This document shows, piece by piece, positions 53,565 through 62,311 of a stretch of DNA of 64,000 bases. The position numbers and the translations under genes are program-made. The DNA comes from Herbidospora daliensis (GTDB lineage Bacteria; Actinomycetota; Actinomycetes; Streptosporangiales; Streptosporangiaceae), in contig NZ_BBXF01000006.1 of the NCBI RefSeq assembly GCF_001570585.1, positions 202,344 to 266,343 of the forward strand, in the 5' to 3' direction. Every line of letters begins with the position of its first letter. Position 1 is the stretch's first letter. The notes below the pieces were generated by a model, which saw nothing but the letters and a program-made list of their open reading frames with translations, had not been told where the DNA came from and ran no database searches.

Positions 53565-54482
53565 GGCGAGGAACCGGGCGTCGCCGAAGACGGCGTTGAT
53601 CCACGACCGGCCCTTCGACGCGGGCGAGCCCTTGATCAGTTTGGCTTCCAGACGGATCCGCGACTGTCCGCTGACGTCTGCCTGAAGTTCTCTGGGCTCC
53701 ATCCACTTCGACTGCACGGTTCTCAGGACGATGGTGTCGCTGTCTCCGTAGACGGTGAACCGGACGACGGCGTCCTCCAGGTCGTTGTTGGGCGTGCCGA
53801 CCGTCGCGACGAAGGTCTGGTAGGCGACCCCGGAGGGGGTGACGGTGATGGACATGAAGTCGCCGGGGGTCCGCAGATAGACGTAGGGGCTCGATCCGAA
53901 GACGTTGCTGCGCTCGTCGGTGGTCCGGCCCAGGGTGAAGTCGTCGTCCTGCACCGAGACCTCGGCGCCGTCGCTCTTCACGGTGCGGGCCTCGTCGCGT
54001 GGCAGGTCCTTGAGATAGACGGTCCGGGCGCCCTCGACCTCGACGACGTCGGTCGGCGTCGGCGTCGGCGTGGGGGTGGGGGTCGGCGTGGGGGTCGGGG
54101 TCGGCGTGGGGTCCGGGGCGTTCGTCACGGCCTGGGTGAGGGTCGGCGGCGGCGATGCGGGCGGAGCGGGCGTGACGTCGCCCAGGGCGGTGAGGGGGAG
54201 GACGTCGGGTGCCAGGCCTACCCCTACCGAGCCCGCGCCCACCGCTACGAGGGCGACCCAGAGGAAGACACGGAGGTTCACGGGGCGGCCGCGGAGGCGG
54301 ATCAGGGCCACCAGGCCGAAGACCATGCCGAGGATGCCGAAGCCCAGTGCGGCTTTGGCGGGGCCTTCGCGGACCAGGACGACGATGGCGGTGAGGTCGG
54401 CGGCGATGCCCAGCACGCCGAAACCCCACGGCTGGGACTCCCGGCCGTCGTTCTGCTGTGCCGGGTCGTGCGTCTCCGTCAC
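53556..54482 (-). CDS. Membrane protein with PT-repeat linker and sugar-binding-like domain
   Basis: A 308-residue protein starting at the GTG at 54482, chosen for the GAGGAG upstream. The N-terminal part has three membrane segments (a DUF4190-like arrangement). It is followed by a linker with a run of Pro-Thr dipeptides (about 118-145). A beta-rich extracytoplasmic domain of 160 residues follows, and its 'VRFTVYGDSDTIVLRT...' and final 'VFGDARFL' resemble NPCBM-type carbohydrate-binding modules. Likely surface-exposed. Family assignment tentative. Confidence 0.72.
   Translation of the reverse strand: MTETHDPAQQNDGRESQPWGFGVLGIAADLTAIVVLVREGPAKAALGFGILGMVFGLVALIRLRGRPVNLRVFLWVALVAVGAGSVGVGLAPDVLPLTALGDVTPAPPASPPPTLTQAVTNAPDPTPTPTPTPTPTPTPTPTPTDVVEVEGARTVYLKDLPRDEARTVKSDGAEVSVQDDDFTLGRTTDERSNVFGSSPYVYLRTPGDFMSITVTPSGVAYQTFVATVGTPNNDLEDAVVRFTVYGDSDTIVLRTVQSKWMEPRELQADVSGQSRIRLEAKLIKGSPASKGRSWINAVFGDARFLASV
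54051..54112. repeat. Hexanucleotide tandem repeat encoding a Pro-Thr linker
   Basis: About ten imperfect copies of GGCGTC/GGGGTC/GGGGTG (on the plus strand) encode (Pro-Thr)n in the membrane-protein gene. Length variation by slippage would change the linker without shifting the frame. Confidence 0.8.
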
Positions 54483-54597
54483 CGCGACTCCTCGCCTCAC
54501 CTGAATCGGGGCAGGACTTTAGCAATGCGTCTTCGGTGATTCAGATGATTTACGAGAACCCGCGTAATTTGAGTAATTAATTAGAAATGCGCCTTTT

Positions 54598-54631
54598 GGC
54601 CGGATGGCGGTATTTGCTCCGCCATCCGGCC
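54598..54631 (-). terminator. Terminator hairpin of the MFS gene
   Basis: A perfect 13-bp stem, GGCCGGATGGCGG with its complement, around an 8-nt loop. It starts five bases after the MFS stop at 54636. It could also act for the convergent direction. An AT-rich stretch (54550-54590) follows it on the minus strand. Confidence 0.8.
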
Positions 54632-54635
54632 GCGC

Positions 54636-56054
54636 TCATGCCCGGTGCATGCTGAGCGGTTCGGCGATGTCCTCCAGTGATCTCCGGGCCGCCTCGACGC
54701 CCAGGAACCACTGCACCAGGCCCGCCGCGATCATCAGGCCCGCCCCGATCAGGTAGCCCACCGTCACCTGGCCGGCCTGCTCGCTCTCGACGAGCCGGCC
54801 GAACAGGACCGGGCCGATGATGCCGCCGAGGCCGGTGCCGACCGCGTAGAACAGCGCGATCGCCAGCGCCCTCGTCTCCATCGGGAAGATCTCCGAGACC
54901 GTCAGGTAGGCCGAGGAGGCCCCCGCCGAGGCGAAGAAGAAGACCACCATCCAGCAGACGGTCAGCGTCACCGCGTTCAGGACCCCGGCGTCGAACAGCA
55001 GGGCCGTGCCGACGAGCAGCACGCCCGACAGCACGTAGGTGCCCGCGATCAGCGGCCGGCGGCCGATGGAGTCGAAGAAGTGGCCCAGCAGCAGCGGCCC
55101 CAGGAAGTTCCCGATCGCGATGGGGATCAGGTACCAGGGGGTCGAGCCGTCGGGCACCCCGAAGAAGGTGGCCAGCACCAGGGCGTAGGTGAAGAAGATC
55201 GAGTTGTACAGGAACGCCTGGCCGACGAACAGCGACAACCCGACGACGGTACGCCGCGGGTAGCGCCGCACCAGCGTCATCGCGACCTCCGACAGCGGGG
55301 TGTGGTCACGCTGGTTGACGGTGATCTGCCGGTCGGCCTTCGGCAGTTCCTGGTGCACCGACCGTTCGATGTCGGTGACGATCCTCTCGGCCTCCTCGTC
55401 CTTGCCGTGGATGAACAACCAGCGCGGGCTCTCGGGCACCAGCCTGCGGATCAGCAGGATGCCGATGCCCAGGATCGCGCCCAGCCCGAACAGCACACGC
55501 CAGCCGACGTCCTCGGGCAGCACCTCCGGGTTGAGCAGCGGGATGGCCACCAGCGCGCCGAAGACGGTGCCCAGCCAGTAGGAGCCGTTGATGATCAGGT
55601 CGATCCGGCCCCGCAGCCGGGCCGGGATCAGCTCGTCGATGGCCGAGTTGATGGCGGCGTACTCACCCCCGATTCCGGCGCCGGTGAAGAACCGGCACAG
55701 GAAGAAGTACCAGGGCTCGAACGAGAACGCCGTCGCCACCGTGGCGGCCAGGTAGAGGGCCAGCGTCGCCAGGAACAGCTTCTTCCGCCCGAACCGGTCG
55801 GTCAGGTGGCCGAAGAACAGCGCGCCGATGCACGCGCCGAGCACGTAGATGCCCGCCGCGAGGCCCACTTCGGAATCGGTCAGGCTCAGTCCGCCGGCGT
55901 CGCTCGTCAGCCGGGGCCCGATCACGCCGACGATGGTGACCTCGAGACCGTCGAGCACCCACACGGTGCCCAGCCCGAGCAGCACGAGCCAGTGGAAACG
56001 CGACCATGGCAGTCGGTCTAACCGCGCGGGAATGTCAGTCGTGATCTGCTTCAT
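54636..56054 (-). CDS. MFS sugar/aromatic-acid-type symporter
   Basis: A 472-residue MFS transporter with 12 segments. Sugar-porter marks: 'FFGHLTDRFGRKKLFL' after helix 2, 'FFTGAGIGGEYAAINSAIDELIPARLRGR' and 'PESPRWLFIHGKDEEAERIV' between the halves, 'DSIGRRPLI' after helix 8. A cytosolic loop of about 60 residues links the halves. Substrates of close families include shikimate-like acids and hexoses. ATG at 56054; the gene is alone on its strand. Confidence 0.9.
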   Translation of the reverse strand: MKQITTDIPARLDRLPWSRFHWLVLLGLGTVWVLDGLEVTIVGVIGPRLTSDAGGLSLTDSEVGLAAGIYVLGACIGALFFGHLTDRFGRKKLFLATLALYLAATVATAFSFEPWYFFLCRFFTGAGIGGEYAAINSAIDELIPARLRGRIDLIINGSYWLGTVFGALVAIPLLNPEVLPEDVGWRVLFGLGAILGIGILLIRRLVPESPRWLFIHGKDEEAERIVTDIERSVHQELPKADRQITVNQRDHTPLSEVAMTLVRRYPRRTVVGLSLFVGQAFLYNSIFFTYALVLATFFGVPDGSTPWYLIPIAIGNFLGPLLLGHFFDSIGRRPLIAGTYVLSGVLLVGTALLFDAGVLNAVTLTVCWMVVFFFASAGASSAYLTVSEIFPMETRALAIALFYAVGTGLGGIIGPVLFGRLVESEQAGQVTVGYLIGAGLMIAAGLVQWFLGVEAARRSLEDIAEPLSMHRA

Positions 56055-56122
56055 GCAAGGCCAGCTACCCCAAGAAGGACATGGGATTCTCCGGCGGTGC
56101 AGAAATGTCCACCGTCACTAAT

Positions 56123-56149
56123 CCGCATTACCTGGAGCCCCTAATGCGG
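56123..56149. promoter_or_regulatory. Inverted repeat between MFS and XRE genes
   Basis: CCGCATTA-N11-TAATGCGG, a perfect 8-bp inverted repeat. GCATTACC at its left arm recurs at 56171-56178. It lies 69 bp upstream of the MFS start and 60 bp before the XRE start, a candidate operator for one or both. Confidence 0.55.
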
Positions 56150-56208
56150 CGTGGCAGACTCCGTGGCACCGGCATTACCGGGAAATCGGCTGGGGGGTAA
56201 TTAGCACA

Positions 56209-57054
56209 ATGGGAACTGGGCGACTGCCGACGATCCGGTTACGCCGCCTCGCCGGAGAGCTGACCCGCCTGCGCACCGACTCCGGCTACAGCCGCGAGGA
56301 GGTCGCGAGCCACCTCGGTGTCGCGTTCTCCACCATCTACCGCATCGAGACGGGGCTCACCCGCCCCCGCGCCAAGACCCTTCGTGACCTGCTCGAACTC
56401 TACGACGTCGACCCCGCCCACCGGGCCGCCCTGGCCGACCTCGCCCGTGACGCGGGGGACCGCGGCTGGTGGCACGCCTACGGTGACGTCCTCCCCGGGC
56501 CCTACGTGGGGCTCGAATGGGAGGCCGTGTCGGTGCGCAACTACGAGTCGGTGGTCATCCCGGGACTCCTCCAGACCGCCGACTACGCGCGGGCCGTCAT
56601 CAGCGCCGCTCTCGAGGAGACCCCGAAGGCCACCGGCCGCCGGGTCGCCCTGCGGCTCCAGCGGCAGCGCAAGCTCGACCAGCGAGACTTCGCGATGTGG
56701 GTGGTGCTCGACGAGGGCGTCGTCTGGCGCCGCGTCGGCGGCCCGCGGGTGATGGCCCAGCAACTCCGTCACCTGCACGAACTGGCCAACCGCCCCAACA
56801 TCACGATCCAGGTGCTCTCTCTGCGTGGTGGCGCCTATCTCGGCATGGGCAGTCCGTTCAGCATCCTCAGCTTCGCCGGGCCCGCCGACGGGGAGGTCGT
56901 GCTGCTCGAGAACCCGGGCGGCGAACTCTACCTGGAGGCCCCCGACCAGCTCAGGCGCTGCGCCCACATCTTCGACCACTTAAGGGCGGCGGCACTCAGC
57001 CCGGAACGGTCGTTGGAAGTACTCGAATCCGCAGAGAAGGAGATGACCTCGTGA
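56209..57054 (+). CDS. XRE regulator with DUF5753 domain
   Basis: A 281-residue regulator: XRE HTH at about 12-66 ('LRTDSGYSREEVASHLGVAFSTIYRIETGL') followed by the 180-residue DUF5753 domain ('YESVVIPGLLQTADYARAV' through 'YLEAPDQLRRCAHIFDHLRAAALSPE'). This is the large actinomycete family that includes WhiJ, always paired with a small DUF397 protein. ATG at 56209. Its TGA overlaps the DUF397 GTG by 4 nt. Likely binds the inverted repeat upstream. Confidence 0.93.
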   Translation: MGTGRLPTIRLRRLAGELTRLRTDSGYSREEVASHLGVAFSTIYRIETGLTRPRAKTLRDLLELYDVDPAHRAALADLARDAGDRGWWHAYGDVLPGPYVGLEWEAVSVRNYESVVIPGLLQTADYARAVISAALEETPKATGRRVALRLQRQRKLDQRDFAMWVVLDEGVVWRRVGGPRVMAQQLRHLHELANRPNITIQVLSLRGGAYLGMGSPFSILSFAGPADGEVVLLENPGGELYLEAPDQLRRCAHIFDHLRAAALSPERSLEVLESAEKEMTS

Positions 57055-57263
57055 AGTTCACCGACCTCGACGTATCCGCCGCCACGTGGCGCAAGGCCGA
57101 GAAGTCCAACAGCCAGGGAGACCAGTGCGTGGAGGTGGCCCTGATGGGCCACGCCATCGCGCTGCGCGACTCCAAGAACCCGACCGGGCCCATCCTCGCG
57201 TTCACACCGGGTGAATGGGACGCGTTCGTCCACGGGGTGAAGGGCGGCGAATTCGACCTCTAG
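57051..57263 (+). CDS. DUF397 protein, partner of the XRE regulator
   Basis: A 70-residue DUF397 protein: 'WRKAEKSNSQGDQCVEVAL', 'VALRDSKNPTGPILAFTPGEWDAFVHGVKGGEFD' pattern. It starts at the GTG overlapping the regulator's stop. In WhiJ-type pairs the small protein modulates the regulator, and overexpressed members can be toxic, so a toxin-antitoxin-like interplay has been suggested. It is followed by an excellent terminator. Confidence 0.92.
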   Translation: MKFTDLDVSAATWRKAEKSNSQGDQCVEVALMGHAIALRDSKNPTGPILAFTPGEWDAFVHGVKGGEFDL

Positions 57264-57276
57264 GCATTCACGGAAG

Positions 57277-57311
57277 CGGCGGAAAGGCGCCTCTCGCCTT
57301 TCCGCCGTTTT
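57277..57311 (+). terminator. Rho-independent terminator of the XRE-DUF397 operon
   Basis: A perfect 13-bp stem, CGGCGGAAAGGCG with its complement, a 5-nt loop (CCTCT), then TTTT at 57308-57311. It begins 14 bp after the DUF397 stop. Confidence 0.93.
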
Positions 57312-57325
57312 CGGCCGGAATGAAA

Positions 57326-57357
57326 AAGGTGGGGGGCCACGGGGGCCTCCCCACCTT
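57326..57357 (-). terminator. Terminator of the PQQ-type dehydrogenase gene
   Basis: AAGGTGGGG pairs with CCCCACCTT around a GC-rich interior with one bulge. Read on the minus strand it is followed by a T-run (57323-57327 is AAAAA on plus). It lies 17 bp after the stop at 57374. Confidence 0.85.
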
Positions 57358-57373
57358 CTTCGTCACTTACCGG

Positions 57374-60300
57374 CTAGATCTCGGAGAGAAGCTGGTTGGC
57401 GTCCCTTTCGAGGGCCGCGCGGAGCTCCGCGTCCTTGACGTAGTCACGCTGCGACAGCGTGCGGATGAAGCCGTTCAGCTCCGACCTGGCCGCGGACGGC
57501 TTGTTCAGGCTGAGGCTGTGCTGCGCGTCGCGCAGGTGGTTCAGCAGCGCGGTGGCGCCGTTGGCGGTGATCTTGCCGGCGTCGCGGAGCCTGGGGATCA
57601 GCGTCTCCAGGTCCTCGTACGACGTGGTCACCGTGAACTTGACCTGGGCGGTCGCGGTGCGGCCGGCCTTGTCCTTGACCGTGCCGACGAGGGTGTGCTC
57701 GCCGAGCGACAACTTCCACACGTCGAACGGCTGGCCGGGGGTGACCGGGTTGCCGTCGATGGTGGCGGTCATGGTGTCGATGCCCGAGCCCGCGTCGGCG
57801 CCGGTCACCACGGGGGTGATGACGTCGCCGGTGCCGTACTCGGTGGCGGTGACCCCGGTGATGCCCGCGGTCGGGTTGGTCTTGTCGATCCGGATGGTGA
57901 GCGTGCCGACCGGGGAGACGTTGCCGCCCGAGTCGGTGGCCCGGTACTGGAAGGTGGTCACGCCCTCGGTCGTGATGTTGACCGGGTTGTTGGCGTTCGA
58001 CCAGGTCTGGCCGCCGTTGGTGCTGTACTGGCGGCTGGACACGGTGCCGTTGTCGGTCGCCGTGACGGCGACGCTGACGTTGCCGTCGTTCCACCCGTTG
58101 GCGTTCGGCGCCGGGTTCGGCGTCGCGGTCACGGTCGGGGCGGTGGTGTCGGCCACGCCGCCGCCGACGTAGGTGAACGAGTCCACCTCGACGCCGCCGG
58201 TGGAGGTGACGTACAGCTGACCGGTGCCCGTCGGGGCGCCCGCCAGGGACTGGGTGACCTCCTGCCAGCCGGCGCCGGCCGGGATGGTGACGCTGGCGAA
58301 CGGCGTGGCCGTCGCCGAGTTCCAGCGCAGCGCCAGGGTGCCGGCGCCGGAGGCGCGGACCTTCACGCTGTTGATGCCGCTGAAGTTCACCGGGTCCCAG
58401 GCGATCGAGTCACCGGGGTCGAGCGAGGTGATCTTGCCGAGGCCCGAGGCGTTCGGGTCGTCGGTGTCGACCGCGCCGTTGATGATGTCGGCGTGCTCGG
58501 CCTGCTGGAGCTTGGGGTTGAGGATGATGCTGGCCTCGCCCAGAGCCGCCGGGAGGCCGTTGGCGCCGTTGTCGCGGTAGGAGATCACGACGACGCCGAA
58601 GATGTTCTCCGTCTCACCGTGCTCGGGGGCGTTGGCCGGGGTCGGCCAGGCGCCGGTGCAGCCCGTGCCCAGCGTCTCCGGGTGGGCGTGGTTGTCGTGG
58701 CCGAGGCCGAAGTTCCACTGCATCCGGGAGCAGGTCGCGTTCGGGCCGTCCTCGGCGTCGGTGGCCGAGAGGTTGAACGGGATGGCCTGGCCCCAGTCGA
58801 AGAAGCCGCCGTTGCCGGGGGTGTTGACGCTGACGACCGGAGCGGTGTTGCCGACGGAGATCTCGACCGAGGTCAGCGCCGACTTGCCGCCCGAGTCGGT
58901 GACCCTGAGGCGGGCGAAGTAGAGGCCGTTGGTCGCGTAGGTGTGGCTGACCTGGACGCCGGTCTTGTCGAAGGTGCCGTCGCCGTCGACGTCCCACTCG
59001 TAGGTGAGGGCGCCCGGCTCGGTGTCCGTCGAGGCCGAGGCGTCGAAGTTCACGGTCAGCGGCGGCGCGCTCGCCGACGCCTTGTCGACCTTGATCTTGG
59101 GCTGCGGGGTCTTGTTGTCGGCCGCGTAGTCGATCCGGTAGAGACCGGAGTCGGGGTTGGCGCGGAAGAAGCCGTCGCCGTAGTCGAGGACGTAGAGCGC
59201 GCCGTCGGGGCCGAACTCGATGTCGATCGGGCTGTCGGTGATCGGCATGGCGGCCGTGGTCAGCGCCTTGTTCGGGAAGAACTGCTCGATCTTGGTGACG
59301 GGACCGTCGGGGCCGGCCAGGGTGAAGGCCGCCAGGTAGTCCTGCGAGAACTCGGCGAAGAACGCCTTGCCGTCCCAGTACTGCGGGAACTTGTAGGGCG
59401 AGGGGTTCGCGGCGTCGTAGTGGTAGATCGGGCCGCCCATCGGGCCCTGGCCGCCCTGCGGGTCGAAGTCGGTCAGACCCGCCCACTCGGCCGGCTGGTG
59501 GGTGTTGTTGTCGCCGTAGTACAGGTCGGCCGGGGTGGCCGGGGGAAGCTGCGCGATACCGGTGTTGTGCCGCGAGCCGCTGACCGGGCCGGCGGCGCAG
59601 TCGAAGAACTCACGCGGCGTGTTGGTCGCGAAGTTCCAGTTGTTGTAGTTGAAGTTGTTGCCGGTGCAGTACGGCCAGCCCGCGTTGATCGGCTTGTTCG
59701 TCGGCGTGGTGTTCCACTCGACGTAGCCCATCGGGCCGCGGTCGGCGTTCGGCGAGCCGGCGTCGGGACCGTAGTCGGCCCACGACAGGGTGCCGGTCGA
59801 CGGGTCGACGTCCAGGCGGAACGGGTTGCGCACGCCGGTCACGAAGACCTCGGGACGGGTCTTCTCCGTGCCGACCGGCCACAGGTTCCCGGCCGGGATC
59901 GTGTACGAGCCGTCGGCCTGGACCTTGATGCGCAGGATCTTGCCGCGCAGGTCGTTGCTGTTGCCGGCGCCGCGACGGGTGTCGTTGCCGGGGTTGACGC
60001 CGGGGGCGTCGTTGTTCGGGGCGTAGCCGTTGGCGCCGGGCGCGGAGGCCGGGGTGTTGTCACCGGTGCCGAGGTAGAGGTTGCCGTCGGCGTCCCAGTC
60101 GATGTCGCCCGCGACGTGGCAGCACTGGCCGCGCTGGGTCTCGACCTTGATGATGACCTGCTCGGTCGTCAGGTCGAGCTTCTCGCCGTCCCACTTGAAC
60201 CGGGAGAGCTGGTTGTAGCCCTTCCACTGGTCCCAGTAGGCGTCGGTCTGGCCCGCCGGCAGCGTGTTCGGCGCCGAACCCGTCGGGGTGGTCGCGACGT

Positions 60301-60673
60301 AGGGCGGGGTCATCGTGCGCGGGGCGTAGTAGAGGTACACCCACTTGTTGTTCGCGAAGTCGGGGTCGAGCTCGACGGTCTGGAGCCCGTCTTCGGAGTT
60401 GTTGTAGACCGGGATCGTGTTGACGATCTTGGTGATGCCGGTCGACGGGTCGGTCAGGCGGAGGTCGCCGGTCCGGGCCGTGTGCAGGACGCGCAGGTCG
60501 GGGAGCACGGCCATGTCGACGGGCTCGCCGACGTTCTTGGTGAGGGTGATCTTCTCGTAGTTCGACCAGGTCACGGCCGGGTCATCGGCGGCCTGCGCCG
60601 GGACGCCGAGCATGCCTAACGGAAGCGCCAGGGCGGTCACGAAGACCCCCAGCGCCCTTCGGGTACGCTGCAT
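57374..60673 (-). CDS. Secreted multidomain PQQ-type sugar dehydrogenase
   Basis: A 1099-residue exported protein. After the signal peptide (cleaved near AQA) come: a six-bladed glucose/sorbosone-dehydrogenase propeller (about 35-500; 'NSEDGLQTVELDPDFANNKWVYLYY', 'CCHVAGDIDWDADGNLYLGTGDN', 'GVRNPFRLDVDPSTG'), a PKD domain (about 505-590), a CBM6-like module (about 700-800), Ig-like repeats (800-1000), and a C-terminal FIMAH-type helical domain ('LIPRLRDAGKITANGATALLNHLRDA'). Such proteins oxidise or bind extracellular sugars. It follows the Tat isomerase-like gene on the same strand. Catalysis needs PQQ supplied from outside. Confidence 0.9.
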   Translation of the reverse strand: MQRTRRALGVFVTALALPLGMLGVPAQAADDPAVTWSNYEKITLTKNVGEPVDMAVLPDLRVLHTARTGDLRLTDPSTGITKIVNTIPVYNNSEDGLQTVELDPDFANNKWVYLYYAPRTMTPPYVATTPTGSAPNTLPAGQTDAYWDQWKGYNQLSRFKWDGEKLDLTTEQVIIKVETQRGQCCHVAGDIDWDADGNLYLGTGDNTPASAPGANGYAPNNDAPGVNPGNDTRRGAGNSNDLRGKILRIKVQADGSYTIPAGNLWPVGTEKTRPEVFVTGVRNPFRLDVDPSTGTLSWADYGPDAGSPNADRGPMGYVEWNTTPTNKPINAGWPYCTGNNFNYNNWNFATNTPREFFDCAAGPVSGSRHNTGIAQLPPATPADLYYGDNNTHQPAEWAGLTDFDPQGGQGPMGGPIYHYDAANPSPYKFPQYWDGKAFFAEFSQDYLAAFTLAGPDGPVTKIEQFFPNKALTTAAMPITDSPIDIEFGPDGALYVLDYGDGFFRANPDSGLYRIDYAADNKTPQPKIKVDKASASAPPLTVNFDASASTDTEPGALTYEWDVDGDGTFDKTGVQVSHTYATNGLYFARLRVTDSGGKSALTSVEISVGNTAPVVSVNTPGNGGFFDWGQAIPFNLSATDAEDGPNATCSRMQWNFGLGHDNHAHPETLGTGCTGAWPTPANAPEHGETENIFGVVVISYRDNGANGLPAALGEASIILNPKLQQAEHADIINGAVDTDDPNASGLGKITSLDPGDSIAWDPVNFSGINSVKVRASGAGTLALRWNSATATPFASVTIPAGAGWQEVTQSLAGAPTGTGQLYVTSTGGVEVDSFTYVGGGVADTTAPTVTATPNPAPNANGWNDGNVSVAVTATDNGTVSSRQYSTNGGQTWSNANNPVNITTEGVTTFQYRATDSGGNVSPVGTLTIRIDKTNPTAGITGVTATEYGTGDVITPVVTGADAGSGIDTMTATIDGNPVTPGQPFDVWKLSLGEHTLVGTVKDKAGRTATAQVKFTVTTSYEDLETLIPRLRDAGKITANGATALLNHLRDAQHSLSLNKPSAARSELNGFIRTLSQRDYVKDAELRAALERDANQLLSEI

Positions 60674-60708
60674 GGAAGGTACTTCTCCTTGGACGAGGAG
60701 TATCGGTG

Positions 60709-60760
60709 ACCGGACCGCCGTGCCCGCCGGGGCAACGGCGGATCCGCGCGGCGGTCCGGT
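60709..60760 (-). terminator. Intergenic hairpin between the two secreted sugar-enzyme genes
   Basis: ACCGGACCGCC pairs perfectly with GGCGGTCCGGT across 30 nt. It lies between the isomerase-like gene (ending 60792) and the dehydrogenase start (60673). It could be a partial terminator that lowers downstream expression, or an mRNA-stabilising stem. Confidence 0.55.
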
Positions 60761-60791
60761 AGAGGAACAGGGCTGCGAAAACGCCGAGTGG

Positions 60792-61964
60792 TTACTCGTA
60801 GTACCGGTCTTCGCGCATGTCGGCCCAGTTGTTCCAGCTCAGCTGGGCGAGCCCGAGAGACTGCGCCGGGTCGGCGCCGTTGGGGGCGTTGTCCTGCTCG
60901 TACATCGGGTGGTGCTTGTCGCGGATCTTGACCCGCTCGAAGAACTCCCGGTAGTTGATGTTGCCGGTGCCCAGCGGAACCATGTCGTAGCCGTTGGCGA
61001 TCGCCGGGTTGACCTTGCCGTCCTTGATGTGGAAGAGCGGGTAGCGCTTCTGGTTGTCGCGGATCAGCGTGAACGGGTCGAAGATGTCCTGCACCACGGT
61101 GCCGTCGGCGGCGGTGTAGTTGCTGAACTTGTACTGGGCGACGTGGGCCCAGAACAGGTCCATCTCCAGGAAGACCAGGTGCTTGTCGGTCTGGCTGAGG
61201 AAGTACTCGAGCTTGCGGATGCCCGACGAACGGGTCGGCCGGCCGAGGGCGTCGAGCGGGCCGCTGTCGAGCAGGAAGTTGTAGGCGGCGTCGTGGTTGT
61301 GGGTGTAGAGCTTCAGACCGGCCGCGGTCGCCAGCTCGCCCAGGGCGTGCCACTTGGCGATGGCGACGTCCCAGTCGGCCTTGAAGTTGCTGCCGGTCGG
61401 GTCGTTGCCGGTGCCCACGTGCTGCATGCCGAGGATGTTGGCGATCTCGAGCGTGCGCTTCCACCGGTCGAGGTCGGCGGTGCTGAGCGGCCACGAGCCG
61501 GGGATGAAGCCGTGGTTGCCCTGGGCGCGCAGGCCGTTGGCGTCGAGCCACGAGCGCAGTAACGTCGCGCCGGCGACCGACTCGAGGTTGTTGCCGCCCT
61601 CGGCGTTCGCGTGCTGGGTGTAGCCGGCGAACTCGATCTGCTTGTAGCCGATCGCGGCGAGAGCCGCGAAGACCTCCTTGAAGCCCGACGGGTGCGGGCT
61701 CGCGATCGGGTCACGGCTGATGGCGTCGCGGACGGTGTAGAGGATGATGCCTCGCTGCGAGGCGGGAACCAGGGCGCTCCGGTCATCGGGCAGGGCCGCG
61801 GCGGCGGGGTCGGCCACGGGCACCTCCTCGGCCTGGGCGGTCCCGGGCAGGGCGAGCGGCAGCGCCGTGGCCGCGGCCACGCCGGTGGAGGCCGCAATGA
61901 ACTGGCGCCGGTTCAGCCCCAGGTTGCGGCGGAGGGAGTCTTGTTGGGCATGCGTGTCGCTCAC
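60792..61964 (-). CDS. Tat-exported sugar phosphate isomerase/epimerase-like TIM barrel
   Basis: A 390-residue xylose-isomerase-like TIM barrel. The N-terminus has a Tat signal (NRRQFIAASTG followed by a hydrophobic stretch and AQAEE), so it is exported folded. Barrel strands include 'QIEFAGYTQHANAEGG', 'YTHNHDAAYNF' and 'VFLEMDLFWAHVAQYKF', which supply His/Glu/Asp for a divalent metal. GTG at 61964 chosen because GAGGAG lies upstream. Probably epimerises a free sugar or sugar acid in the envelope, in concert with the adjacent dehydrogenase. Confidence 0.87.
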   Translation of the reverse strand: MSDTHAQQDSLRRNLGLNRRQFIAASTGVAAATALPLALPGTAQAEEVPVADPAAAALPDDRSALVPASQRGIILYTVRDAISRDPIASPHPSGFKEVFAALAAIGYKQIEFAGYTQHANAEGGNNLESVAGATLLRSWLDANGLRAQGNHGFIPGSWPLSTADLDRWKRTLEIANILGMQHVGTGNDPTGSNFKADWDVAIAKWHALGELATAAGLKLYTHNHDAAYNFLLDSGPLDALGRPTRSSGIRKLEYFLSQTDKHLVFLEMDLFWAHVAQYKFSNYTAADGTVVQDIFDPFTLIRDNQKRYPLFHIKDGKVNPAIANGYDMVPLGTGNINYREFFERVKIRDKHHPMYEQDNAPNGADPAQSLGLAQLSWNNWADMREDRYYE

Positions 61965-62062
61965 GCTTACTCCTCTTCGGTGAGGGACGCGTGCGCCGAT
62001 CACGTCTCTGTGACTCTGTGTCGACCCGCAGGCTGCCACCGCCCTTGAGCTGATCGATGACA

Positions 62063-62091
62063 TTGTTACTACGGGATATGAGGGGGGTCAA
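62063..62091 (-). promoter_or_regulatory. Promoter candidate of the isomerase-like gene
   Basis: On the minus strand TTGACC (62091-62086), 17-bp spacer, TAACAA (62068-62063), a fair sigma-70-type match. It gives a leader of roughly 90 nt before the GTG at 61964. Confidence 0.5.
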
Positions 62092-62232
62092 CGGGCGCTG
62101 ACCCGGGTTGTGATCCCCACCCGGACCGTTCCCGATGTCTGTGGGAGCGTGTTCCTGCTGGCAGCCGCCGACAGTGCGATGTCACATGGGGCCTGGAGAG
62201 GCCAATTAATCTCGTCCGTCGGCAGACTTCTG

Positions 62233-62262
62233 TTGACAAAAATCATAAGTCCCATCTATCGT
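62233..62262 (+). promoter_or_regulatory. Orphan plus-strand promoter-like sequence
   Basis: TTGACA (62233-62238), 18-bp AT-rich spacer, TATCGT (62257-62262). This is the best -35 hexamer seen in the window, yet no credible gene follows on the plus strand. It is a candidate start of a non-coding RNA, or an operator-linked remnant. Confidence 0.4.
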
Positions 62263-62270
62263 CCCGAAAC

Positions 62271-62311
62271 ATGTAGGACATCTGTGGTTTCTCCTACAAA
62301 ACGTCCGATGT
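62271..62311. promoter_or_regulatory. Operator-like repeats next to the orphan promoter
   Basis: ATGTAGGACAT (62271-62281) is a palindrome with the GT-N3-AC core typical of FadR-type GntR sites. A related copy in reverse orientation, ACGTCCGATGT, lies at 62301-62311. TGTAGGA (62272-62278) and TCCTACA (62292-62298) form a further inverted repeat. Confidence 0.45.

Noticed and set aside
54051..54112. Possible CRISPR-like short repeats
   Set aside because: Six-base period without spacers; it encodes a Pro-Thr linker in frame.
57051..57263. DUF397 gene as a classical toxin
   Set aside because: No nuclease or other toxin motif; known members act as regulator partners, so only a modulatory role is stated.
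57215..60619. Long open frame (over 1100 codons) antisense to the secreted dehydrogenase
   Set aside because: Very Val/Gly/Arg/Asp-rich translation without domains; a GC-bias shadow of the minus-strand gene, which has a signal peptide and clear domains.
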